From positions 3,410,001 to 3,474,000 of the forward strand of contig CP053152.1 of the NCBI GenBank assembly GCA_014607495.2: 64,000 bases of DNA, given 5' to 3'. The notes below the pieces were generated by a model, which worked only from the letters and a program-made list of their open reading frames with translations, did no database searches and had not been told where the DNA came from. This DNA comes from Carposina sasakii (taxonomy: Eukaryota > Arthropoda > Insecta > Lepidoptera > Carposinidae). Shown here one piece after another: positions 1-8,800 of the stretch; position 1 is the stretch's first letter, and every line of letters begins with the position of its first letter. The translations under genes and the position numbers were made by a program.

Positions 1-232
1 CAAAGGAAGCTGCTTATTGAGGTTCTGCAAAATAATGATAAATAGATCAGATAACATTAAAATATCGAAATAAATGTTGGTTATTTTAGTTTTTTTTTTT
101 CAATTTTCTAACAGCTGAATAAATATGATGCTGTCTTTCTCTAAAACTAGATCAAGACAGAGACAGAGAGAACTTTATCCTTCAAATAGACTTATCTAGC
201 TGGTAACATTGGCCCTTAGAATAGTAACTTAC

Positions 233-338
233 TTCCATCTGAGTGTACTGTTCCATGATAGTTTTGGTCGCATCTATTTCAGTTAGCTTCTTTACGACCA
301 CATCGGCGATGCACTTCTCAGTCGACTCCATTTTATCT
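233..338 (-). CDS. Coding exon 9 of the coiled-coil gene (or first exon of a separate gene)
   Basis: The acceptor is tacttacag and the donor ATGGAA|gtaagt. With exon 8's two spare bases the frame reads RDKMESTEKCIADVVVKKLT and continues to MEQYTQME, ending at a codon boundary. The frame contains an ATG three codons in, so an independent downstream gene starting here is an alternative; the matching frame and helical composition favour a continuation. Confidence 0.68.
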
Positions 339-3300
339 CTGTAAGTAACACAGAATATTCATTTTTAGATTTTAAACTTTGTACTGGAATATTGACCAAC
401 AAGCTTATAAATAACAAACAATAAAAATAATTTAGGTACTAACTAAAATCTAAACAACTTACAAACTTATTGACGTAAAAAAATGTCCTTATACTATTCG
501 CACGCGCAGTCATAAAATATGCGAGCAGTATTGCCGATATTGCGCGCTCGCTCGCACTTAGGAGCCTTACGGGAGACCGTAGTGATGCATCGTGTTATTG
601 TCGATTATTTGAATTAAACATTTGTTTTTCAGAAACATATATTTTTATTTTAAACAAAGGAAGTTGTACGCTTAATCTATAATACTATAATAAATAGATA
701 TATTAATATACGATAATGAAAATCACATAGGCACACGCCTCGCTTTGTTAAAACTTGTATTGAAGAGATCAAGTTCCACGCCTTTACAAAGTGCATTGAA
801 ATTATTACTTGCTCGCATAAGGAATATATTCTTTACGATATTTCGTCGATACTGGAGGTACAGAAAGTATAAAATGTAAGTTTTGCCTATGTCTGGCCTA
901 GTAGCATGACCTGATAAACCGATTTATCGACATTTAGCCTATCAAAATACAATAAATATAGCCGCCATTTTGAATTTTGTATAGAGCAGATACGATATCC
1001 ACGATGCGTGGTCATGCTAGGGGGGCTGACCTGGTAACGAGTTGCGCCAGCAGCGCGAGTCGCGAGTCGAGCCTCGCCACTCGCTCGAGCAGGGCGGCGC
1101 GGCTCTCGTCGGTCTCGCTACGTTGTCGCAGCGCGATCGCTGCGGACAGGTTACGGAGGGAGTCGCGTTCCGACGCCGACGCCGATTCCGGCTCTGAAAT
1201 ACAGTACATCAGAGGGTTTAATGCGAACTTCAAACTCCAATTCATTTATTAAATTAACAATAAGTATTGTGTTTGAAATTACAACAAAATACATCTATAA
1301 GCTATATATAACAAGAATCTGTTGAGTTAACGTAAATTATTCAGCCAATAACGTTGTGCCGTTTCCTCACTTTTATTACATGACGTCATATCGCACTGAT
1401 GTGATTGGTTGACTGCTTTATGTTAATAAGACGAGTTCAAAGTAAAAACTCACACACCCTCAGAGGACTTAATGTGAGTGTTCAATGAGGGTTTTCTACT
1501 AAAATGGCCTTTGTCAGATCTAACAGAGCTAACTCGTTTGTAATGCGAACGGCTAAGGAGTGGAATGCACTTCCTGCCGATGTATTTCCCGAGCACTACA
1601 ACATTGGTCTCTTCAAAGTTAGAGTGAATAGGCACTTTCTAGGCAAACATGTATCTTGCTGCATCTTGCTTAACATCAGACACGATGGCGGTCAAATGTT
1701 TGCCTAGCTAATTGTAAAAAAAAAAGATGGCAGCAATCACACCTTGGCCCAATCAACAGTCAAGATCATACAAATTTTTTTTTGTCGAAATTTTTTCGGT
1801 TTATATTTTCTTACAAAAAACAATATACCTACATTATAATTTTATCACTGCCAAATAGCTAGCAAACTTATCGCTGATGTTTTAACTGTCAAAGGCTTCA
1901 GGATCTCCTTCTAACTCTGCAGTTCTACCCCAGTTTGGGAACATAGCGGTGAACGTATGTAGAACTAGTTCCGGACATACCTCTGTCTAGTTCTGCGACA
2001 CACTCTCGCTCCGGTGACAGTTCATCCCCGCTCCACGCACCGCCTGACCACCACTCCTCCGCACATTCTGATAATAATACACACAAACACGTTGGTATTC
2101 TGACCATTATGGAGATATACCTTAATAACGGTCATGGATTTTGATTATAATATAGGTAGAAAGAATAGATACAATTTGTCTATTCTGACAAAAATGGATT
2201 TACACTTTGTCCATTGAGTATTTCGTGTCTGACAATTGGAATTACACTTTATCAAATCAGACAATAATAGATGTAGATGTAGGTACATGTGATAAAAAGA
2301 GACGCGACTCACAAGTATGTATTCAAGGCGGAGATTTCGAATTCACATTTTATATTGCGCCGACTTTATGAAAAACGGGATAAGGACAGAAAGATGATGA
2401 AACATACAAAACATGTAAAAAATTTAGTGATGTAAAAAATTTACTGATTTACTACGAATAGATATTTCACCAATGAGCAGGGCACATAGCTCGAAGAACC
2501 GATGCATGGCCGATGAAGCCGAAAGGTTCTAGAATGGATACCACGTATCGGCAAACGCAGCGGGGGAAGGCCACCCGCGAGATGAACGGACGTCGGTTAG
2601 ATGCAGGGCGTTTCCGACCGGTCGGAGTGGAGGTTGTCGGGCCTACCGGGGTCGGTGACGAGGCACGGCTCGGTCTCGGAGTCGAGCAGCTCGGCCGAGC
2701 AGTCGTCCGACAGCCGCGAGCGCTCGTCCTCGTGTGCGGCTCGCGGCACGCGGCCGCCCTCCTCCGGGGATGGCGCCTCGCCGTTCTCGCTGCAGCTGGG
2801 GATAGAATAGGTACATATAGATGAAATAAGGCAGTAGTCTACGTGAGATAACAACAAGGCGCCGGCCTCGCAGCGCGTGTGTATGTACCTGTGGGTGTCG
2901 CGCGCGGCGTCGCAGGCGGCCTGCACGCGGCGTGCTACCGCGTCGAGCGCCGCGAGCGCGCCGGCCCCGCAGCGCGCGCGCGCCGCCGCCGCCAGCGCCT
3001 CCTGCCGCCGCTGCTCGCACAGCCGCACCAGTTGCCGGCACTCGGCGCGCCTGCGGGAAGCACACATGTAGATTAGCTACGGTACTAATGTTGACTCTCA
3101 TATTTAAGAACGAAAAACAAGAGAACCTTATACACGTAACATGTCATTAACTTATCTATCTTAACTCATCATGATCTTGATGGCTGAGTAGTACGTCCCG
3201 TACTTGTAAATCACACATCCTGTAATATACGTAAAAATCGTAACTTTATTAGGTCTAGCTCCGCATCTGCGTCCCGCAGTGAGTCCCCGAGCGCGCCGAT

Positions 3301-5742
3301 CTCCCCTCAGTCCCCCGGGACACACAACTCACCGCCTCTGCAGCTCGGCGCGCGCCGCCTCCAGCTCCGCCTCGGCGTCCCGCAGCGAGTCCCCGAGCGC
3401 GCCGGTCTCGGCCGCGAGGAAGTCCTGCATCTCCGCCGCTTCGCGCTCCGCCTCCTCAAGCCTACATTGCAGCACCCGCGACGATTCCCGCGCCGTACAC
3501 ACTTCCTGGAACAAGCATTGGGGGTTTTTTCTTAAGCCTATCCTTAAGACTCGGGGATTCCCTCAGGCGATAAGCTAATAAATTGTTACTAAGTATTCTC
3601 CTCTGTCCACCACTTAGGAAACACAGCCGTGTGTATATGTATGTCCGAAGAGTTCCAGACGGGATCTCATTGTTTTGCCTACGCTCTTTACCAGTTACTC
3701 CGTTACCAGGCTGATCTTGGATCGTGCACGCACAATCACAAAGGGTACTCACAAGCTGCAGCTTATCCGCGGTTGTCCTAAGCGCGTCAATTTCGGTCTG
3801 TTGTCTGGCCGCTAACTCTCGCGCTGATCGTAGCTGCGCCTCCAACGCCCGCAGGCTGCCGTCAGCGCCACCTTCCGAGCCTGGTACAGTACAATCAGCC
3901 AATGAGGAAGATAATTCTTGATACTCCATCGCCATTTTTTTCCACGAAAGTTCGAGGGGAATAAGTCCGTGGGGCTGTTAGCAAGCAAAAGCGTGACTAT
4001 CTTCATTAACGCTGGTGGAGTACCTATTTAGTTCGCAGTCAAAGAGATATTGAAGAGACAAACTGCTATTTGGGCAGTTAAAAGAAATCTTGTATTATAA
4101 TGTTGCGTACGTAAACCAGGAATTTACCAGGAAGATCAGTATAGAACGACTAACGCATAACGTGTTCGTACAGATTAAGGTCACGTTTTACAAGGAAGGC
4201 CATTGCTTCCTGCTGTTTTTTATTGTACACAAGACACTACAGTATACAGGAGATGATTGCAAAATAATGTATACAAAAACATGCTTATCTCTGCAAGCTA
4301 GAGATTCCTTTCTTTTTTTATACATGTAGCTTTTACATCTCATAAAGATTGATGGGTAATCCGTGTGACTTACCGCCCGCCAGCTCCAGCAGCCGCTGCG
4401 TGTTGCTCTCAAGCTCGGCGCAGGCAGCGAGGCGGGCCGCGCGCTCCGCCGCCAGCAGCGCCTCGGCCTGCAGCCGCCGCGCGCGTTCCGCCTCCGCCAC
4501 GCCCTCGGCCGCCGCCGCCGCATTCGTTAACCGCGCGAGCTCGCTGTCGCGGGAACTCGCCTGCACGCCGCGCGAGCAACGAGATACTTCGATGCGACTA
4601 GAAATTAAAAATACCTTGTAGTACCCGTAGCTTCAGTATCCAGGAATAAGCTCCAAGAATCAAATTTTGGTGACCTACCTCTCAATATTGGGCACAACTC
4701 CCGCAAACGCCGACTCCACATCTTCCCCGGTGAGCACAGTCTGCGACACTTTCTCCGCGTAGATCTTAACGCGCGTTTTGGTTGCCGACCGTGATGACAC
4801 GGATCGCGTAACGGTGGGCCTTCGCGACGTCACGGGCGGCGTGCTCTCGTGCTTGGGAGAACCCTCAGGGTCCCGTCTTCTCCTCGGTAGGGTCCCGTAC
4901 TTATCCGCTGCTACTCTTGTCGCACTCGCATCCGTCACTGTCGTCAGTCGCGATCCATTTGACGGCCATCTCTTCTCCTCATTTGGCGAATTTGGCGTTC
5001 GACATCTGGCTGTAGAAGTTTTAGTTGGTTTCGCTCGCAGCGCAGGGCTCTCACGGACTAGGTTTGGCAAGTCGGTGGAGGGACGAATGCGCGGTTTGGG
5101 TGTAAGAGGCCGCGGCTTCTCGGGGATAGCCGGCTTCTCTCTACTTCTGGCTCGTTCTCTTGTGGCTAGATTAGGCCCACGCGGTGCTGTGACCGGTCGC
5201 GGGGTAGAGGAACCAATAGGGGAGCTCCGCTTCGGTTCTGCAACGACAACGTTGACTCTTCTACGCGGTCGCGGAGGCGCTCCAGCTACCGAGGAGCTCT
5301 CGGAGCCGCACCCCGAGCCACATGACACCACGCTCGACGCACAGGACCTCGACCCTCCGCCGCTGCTCAGCGCTCTCCCACAGCCCTCCACTCCACTGTC
5401 GCTGCCCGCAGCACCCAGTGCCAGCTCGTCACCAGCCGGCAGACTGTCGAGATCTCCCAGCGATCTCGCATCATCGTTTACTTCACAATGTTCATTATTA
5501 TTAACACAGTCATTAGAGTTCACAGTTATATTTATGGCGTCTTCGAAGACGTCGAGCACTACACCGCTTTCATCCTTACAATCAACATTGGCACATTCAC
5601 TGACTTCTTCACTCTTTTCAACAGAACTTTCCGAGATTAGTTTATCACTTAGCTGGTTTTCCGTGACATCTGTCTCCGTGACTAACGGAGGATTTAAATC
5701 GACTACACCATTGATACTGGCACTAGTGGTATCCTCTTCCAT
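233..5742 (-). CDS. Coiled-coil protein gene, nine coding exons, 3' end beyond the left edge
   Basis: I rebuilt this gene from splice signals. Exons in transcript order are 5742-4679, 4597-4374, 3880-3753, 3505-3333, 3050-2889, 2795-2647, 2067-1981, 1193-1031 and 338-233, totalling 2256 bases or 752 codons. Every intron is GT-AG and every junction keeps frame. The first ~350 residues are low-complexity: acidic near the start, then Ser/Gly-rich, then Arg/Pro/Ser-rich with IPEKPRPLTPKPR. Exons 2-5 are Ala/Glu/Arg/Leu-rich heptad-like coiled coil (LARL, EAQLRSAREL, LEEAEREAAEMQ). Exons 6-7 are acidic, and exons 8-9 return to coiled coil. The ATG at 5742 follows a 5'UTR acceptor at 5768-5769. A basic Ser/Pro-rich head plus coiled coil recalls cytoskeletal or centrosomal scaffold proteins, but I do not recognise the family. 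That it is a real gene is well supported; its function is not. Confidence 0.88.
893..1022. mobile_element. Short inverted-repeat MITE (CTAGCATGACC ends)
   Basis: About 130 bases bounded by imperfect inverted ends (CCTAGTAGCATGACC on the left; its counterpart GGTCATGCTAGG on the right), with a core rich in cgatttatcgacat and aaaatacaataaatata. The core recurs at 7674-8800. Its right end lies 7 bases from the 5' splice site of exon 8. Confidence 0.6.
1031..1193 (-). CDS. Coding exon 8 of the coiled-coil gene
   Basis: The acceptor is gtatttcag and the proposed donor ACCAG|gtcagc. It encodes EPESASASERDSLRNLSAAI and ALLERVARLDSRLALLAQLV, a Leu-zipper-like helix. If the donor is not used, translation stops six codons later at 1012-1014, so this could instead be an alternative terminal exon. 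Confidence 0.78.
1447..1710 (+). pseudogene. C-terminal remnant of a CR1/Jockey-like LINE reverse transcriptase
   Basis: The reading frame from 1504 gives RTAKEWNALPADVFPEHYN followed by a VNRHFLGKH-type ending. This resembles the extreme C-terminus of insect CR1/Jockey-type ORF2 proteins, where a W/F-N-x-LP motif precedes the end. Upstream, the matching frame is broken by a frameshift near 1490-1505. The RT core is absent. It lies in an intron of the coiled-coil gene, antisense to it. Confidence 0.6.
1981..2067 (-). CDS. Coding exon 7 of the coiled-coil gene (87 bases)
   Basis: This small exon sits between acceptor attatcag and donor GACAGAG|gtatgt, and its length is a multiple of three (phase 1 in, phase 1 out). 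It encodes ECAEEWWSGGAWSGDELSPE, a Trp-containing acidic stretch. Because it is symmetric it could be skipped without breaking frame. Confidence 0.75.
2472..2646 (+). pseudogene. 3' coding fragment of an RTE-type LINE, abutting exon 6
   Basis: This is a close relative, in opposite orientation, of the 3' coding end of the LINE at 42818-45083. Shared blocks include gggcacatagctcgaagaac, ggataccacgtatcggcaa and gaccggtcgga. Small deletions and an in-frame stop have killed the frame. The fragment ends at the GT of the exon 6 donor on the other strand. Confidence 0.85.
2647..2795 (-). CDS. Coding exon 6 of the coiled-coil gene
   Basis: The exon encodes an acidic Ser-rich stretch (SCSENGEAPSPEEGGRVP through CLVTDP). 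The acceptor region ccccagctgcag contains two AGs six bases apart, so two in-frame acceptors, differing by two residues, are possible. The donor is CCCCG|gtaggc. A LINE fragment on the other strand ends exactly at this donor. Confidence 0.83.
2889..3050 (-). CDS. Coding exon 5 of the coiled-coil gene
   Basis: The acceptor is cccgcag and the donor gtacat. The product is RRAECRQLVRLCEQRRQEAL followed by a very Ala-rich helix ending AACDAARDTH. The exon is extremely GC-rich, so several long overlapping frames occur here by chance; only this one continues in frame on both sides. Confidence 0.83.
3256..3302 (-). repeat. Degenerate copy of part of exon 4 inside the next intron
   Basis: By eye, 43 of 47 bases match 3362-3408, offset by 106 bases. 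On the minus strand it reads GALGDSLRDADAEL in the corresponding frame, against GALGDSLRDAEAEL in exon 4. There is no convincing acceptor or donor around it, so it looks like the remnant of a local tandem duplication. Confidence 0.8.
3333..3505 (-). CDS. Coding exon 4 of the coiled-coil gene
   Basis: The acceptor is gttccag and the donor gtgagt; the exon starts at a codon boundary (EVCTARESSRVLQ) and ends with two spare bases. It encodes LEEAEREAAEMQDFLAAE and LGDSLRDAEAELEAARAEL, the clearest coiled-coil stretch. Part of it is duplicated in the next intron at 3256-3302. Confidence 0.87.
3753..3880 (-). CDS. Coding exon 3 of the coiled-coil gene
   Basis: The acceptor is gtaccag and the donor gtgagt. 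One base from exon 2 plus GC gives Gly, then SEGGADGSLRALEAQL follows in frame. The exon ends at a codon boundary (DKLQL). Heptad-like spacing of Leu and Ala suggests coiled coil. Confidence 0.85.
4200..4312 (+). repeat. Interspersed repeat with tttattgtacacaa and gcttatctctgcaa
   Basis: It shares an ordered pair of blocks (tttattgtacaca, then gcttatctctgcaa with a following gatttctt-like stretch) with copies at 20405, 38213 and 46388. In reverse it ends ttgtgtacaataaag, resembling the 3' end of a polyadenylated retroelement. It lies within the intron between exons 2 and 3. Confidence 0.6.
4374..4597 (-). CDS. Coding exon 2 of the coiled-coil gene
   Basis: The exon lies between an aatttctag acceptor and a gtaagt donor, after an 81-base intron. 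The frame joins exon 1 through an AG|T codon. It encodes an Ala/Glu/Arg-rich helix such as SELARLTNAAAAAEGVAEAE and is strongly GC-rich compared with its AT-rich introns. Confidence 0.85.
4679..5742 (-). CDS. Coding exon 1 of the coiled-coil gene
   Basis: This 1064-base exon begins with ATG (MEEDTTSASING) and ends at a GAGAG|gtaggt donor, leaving two bases of a codon. It encodes an acidic stretch, a Ser/Gly/Cys-rich stretch (residues ~110-155) and a basic Arg/Pro/Ser/Thr-rich stretch (~155-340). The first 25 bases of the same exon (5743-5767) are 5'UTR. Confidence 0.9.
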
Positions 5743-5767
5743 TTTTGCCTCATGTAGTTTACATTAT
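5743..5767 (-). other. 5'UTR of the coiled-coil gene with upstream intron acceptor
   Basis: On the minus strand a pyrimidine-rich tttgtttcag acceptor sits 25 bases before the start codon. The promoter and any non-coding first exon must lie farther right; I could not place them. Confidence 0.6.
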
Positions 5768-7673
5768 CTGAAACAAACAAAAGGTTGCTTAACAAATTGC
5801 ACACAATCAGGGTTTGGTAGCAAGCCAAGTAATCAGCGCTGCACAACGGGTCTGTTGACAATATTCATTACGCGAGCGACTGAGCTTCAATACAGACTAT
5901 GGCTTAGGTAAGCGAGAGCGTAGTGTTCTGCAACTGCAATCTCTGAAGAGCTTTACGCCATCATAGCCTAATGAGCTATCTTTATTCAGAAACAGCATTT
6001 ATAACTTTAGTAGTAGTAGCTTTACAATTAACTATCACATATACATAATAATATTACATGTAAATACGAGTATAGCCTGTAAATTGGCCTGTACTACAGG
6101 AAAAAATACATAAATATTATTTCGTGATAAATACACACTCATGTAGCTAATCCCGAACAATAAACACTAACTTGATTCATCATTTTCGCTGTTGCAGTTT
6201 TTTTTTTAGGACATTAACATAACTTAGCTAGCCACGTTCAATAAAATATCGAATGTATTTTTCTATCGATAAAGTTATCACATGCAAGGTTCATATGAAC
6301 AATTGCAGTTTTGCAATAACGATACAAGGAATGTTTATTTTATGGAGTACATTCACATAAGTACCTTAATAATAATGAAGTAAGTAATGAATCAATTTCA
6401 CAAGAGGCTATGTAGGTGGGCCCATTGTCTTTACGATAAGAACTTTATCATAATCGTACAATATCTTTAGCGACTTTTAATTTATTTTGTTTTTATCTAC
6501 GTGTAGATAGATTTGTAGGTATGTGAGACTTTCTGGAACAATCTTTCTACATAACTCCGCGTCGTTGTTGAGGGATAAAACGTAAAAATAAACAAATATG
6601 TTGTACAAATGTTAAAGTTTAATAGAGACAGCCAGACATTTAAGAGACAGCAATATCATAACGAAGACACCGTTGTATTTCTCTACAAAAACAACGATAA
6701 CGCCTTAAACCCTAGAGTCATCATTAACTGTGTGGTATTTAACCTTTCCAATTTTTCATGCATTATGACGTTCATAGAGGCATGGCTCCAGAATTCGCTG
6801 GGATATTACAGCAATGAGAACATACACCGACAAGTACTGAGAATATTCAAAGAGTTGATGTAGTTTATCATTATCACGCCGCAACGACGCGCCGTCTGCG
6901 CCCATAGCTTATTAAACTATTAATCAAATCTATTTTTACCATCATCAGTGCGGGTCTGGTCATTAATTAGAGGAGTTAGAAAGGCCATGGCGAAGGTCCG
7001 CCGATGTCGATGACGCCCCGTTACGCTTCAAGACACGCCATTCAAAAGGTAAAAGTTGTTGCGATAATGATACTCGTACAGCGTACGAGTTGAATGTTAA
7101 TACTTCGATTGCATGTTGCTTTTACAACTTTTTCAAGAATATTCTAAATTTTAAATTGTTTACGCTAATATAAAATGCGCACGTACATGAGCTTTCTCAG
7201 CAGAACTGCAACGTGTTAACAAATTGATCGGTGCGGAGTAATTTAGTATTCTGCGTTGCGAAACTCGCAAAGGCTTCATTTGGCATGAAATCGAGACACG
7301 TTTGACATTTTCCATTAAGAGAATAGCTGGTAAAAAGGTTTGAAAGTGGAAAATTTACTTTCGCTAGTAAAACTCGAGAACAATTAAAGACAAAATGAAA
7401 ACCATCAGAAGCACATGCTCCTAGAATAGATTTCTGGTATATTCGACAGGCGCATATCTGCTACTGCTCGTCGTAACTACTTTATATGCAATAAAATATA
7501 TGGTATTGTAACTGATTGTAAATTACACTTACTGAGATAGCTGGTTTATTTCTGTAAGATGTAAGTGAACATAAAACTGATTGTGGTTGATGGTTACGGT
7601 GATCGTCTTCGTAAATGTAACTAAATATAAACTTTGAATAGTTTTCTTTGTTGTGAGGCCATATTTGTCACCA
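5768..7673. other. Non-coding stretch upstream of the coiled-coil gene
   Basis: This stretch should hold the promoter and non-coding first exon of the coiled-coil gene, but I see no decisive signal. The segment 5860-5935 is less AT-rich and contains several CpGs, so it is a reasonable place to look. A short frame at 6609-6863 on the plus strand matches nothing I recognise. Confidence 0.4.
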
Positions 7674-8800
7674 GCCCGGCTAGCACGGCCAACTATACAC
7701 GATATGATAAGTCAAGTTATCGATACCTAGCTGTCAAAATACGATAAATACAGGGTGATTTTTGGTCGTCAACGTTCCCGAAAACTACGGAATCTCCTCA
7801 TCATCACGATCATTTTTCTCCATGGAAGCATACCTGGGAAGTGTCTGGTTTCCAAAATATTAGGGTCCAAAGTTGAGTAAATAGACTGCGTTTTTCTGCA
7901 TAAATGCACATAGACGCGCGTAGCAGGATTTTTTCACGAAAAATAATTAATATCTGTCTATAAAAAAACTAACATAAACACTAGACACTATAAATTTCGT
8001 ACGATCAAGGAATTTAAAATTAAAAAAAAAAATCCCAGCATTTTTTTGGCATAAACTTACTTTATTTCATGTATAGAATACGTACCCTTCGTTAAAGGTG
8101 GCCACAAAAAAACACCCTGTATAGCCGCCGTGTTAAATTTTATCGATACAGCGAAAATAACCATTCCGGGAACGTTATACGGCACAATACGATATGATAG
8201 ATAAAAATGCGAGCATGTCCATCGGTTACTATCGATACGCCGAGCATGACTGTATTTTGATGTTAAAAATATCGAATTTTGACATCAATTCAAGATATTG
8301 TTATCGATGAACATTGTAGTGCGCGATAAACGTAGATAGGTTAGAGAAATCGAGAATACTTATTATATTCCTTGGTTCGATAGGTTTTCAGTTATATGCT
8401 CCAAACTTAATATTTTTAATTTAGTTTACTCGTTTTTAGTTTAAATAGGTAGGTCAAAGGTAAAATTAAATGATAAGAAATTAGTATCGATAACATTCAA
8501 TATGGCGGCTAATATCTATCGTATTTTGACATTTAGTCGATAAATAGGTTTATCATATCGTGTTTCGCTGGACATGTTAGAGCAGTTAACATGACATCTG
8601 ATGTCAAAAAGGAAAAAAAAGAATGAACGACAATTGAAAACAGGAAAAAAAAAATTTTTGACTCTACAAACATTTCTTTAACTTATCTCGCGCCTTATCG
8701 TTCCATTGGTCATATTCGCGAAATCGATAATTATGGTGGTATAGATACGATACGAAATCCTTTATCGTATATCTACTTATCGTGGACGTGCTAGCCCGGC
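7674..8800. mobile_element. Inverted-repeat DNA element (GGCTAGCACG ends), composite
   Basis: It starts gcccggctagcacg and ends cgtgctagcccggc, nearly exact inverted ends. The interior repeats motifs with tatcgat and cgataaat plus the gtcaaaatacgataaata/tagccgcc core also seen at 893-1022. A second copy of the core, inverted, sits at 8505-8580. No transposase frame is visible, so it is non-autonomous. It contains a younger MITE at 7751-8119. Confidence 0.65.
7751..8119. mobile_element. MITE A (~369 bp, CAGGGTG inverted ends, TA target duplication)
   Basis: Ends are CAGGGTGATTTTTGG and, inverted, CAGGGTGTTTTTTTG; TA flanks both sides. The unoccupied form of the site is seen at 950-965 (aaatatagccgcc), and removing the element plus one TA restores it exactly. 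Family members lie at 34665-35023 and 36240-36606. A TA duplication fits Tc1/mariner-type mobilisation. There is no coding capacity. Confidence 0.88.

Noticed and set aside
2513..3150. Several long overlapping frames on both strands in the GC-rich part of the coiled-coil gene
   Set aside because: Only the minus-strand frames that connect in phase through GT-AG sites make a continuous product. The others (for example the plus-strand frames at 2601-3150) are side effects of GC-rich codons lacking AT-rich stops.
4778..5911. A 377-codon open frame on the plus strand opposite exon 1
   Set aside because: It mirrors a Ser/Arg/Pro-rich exon on the other strand, has a Leu/Thr/Ser-rich random-like product, and lacks supporting splice sites. 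The minus-strand exon explains the open frame.
6609..6863. Possible exon ending QVLRIFKELM
   Set aside because: The frame looks partly protein-like, but there is no coherent donor or acceptor pair, and I could not link it to any neighbour or family.
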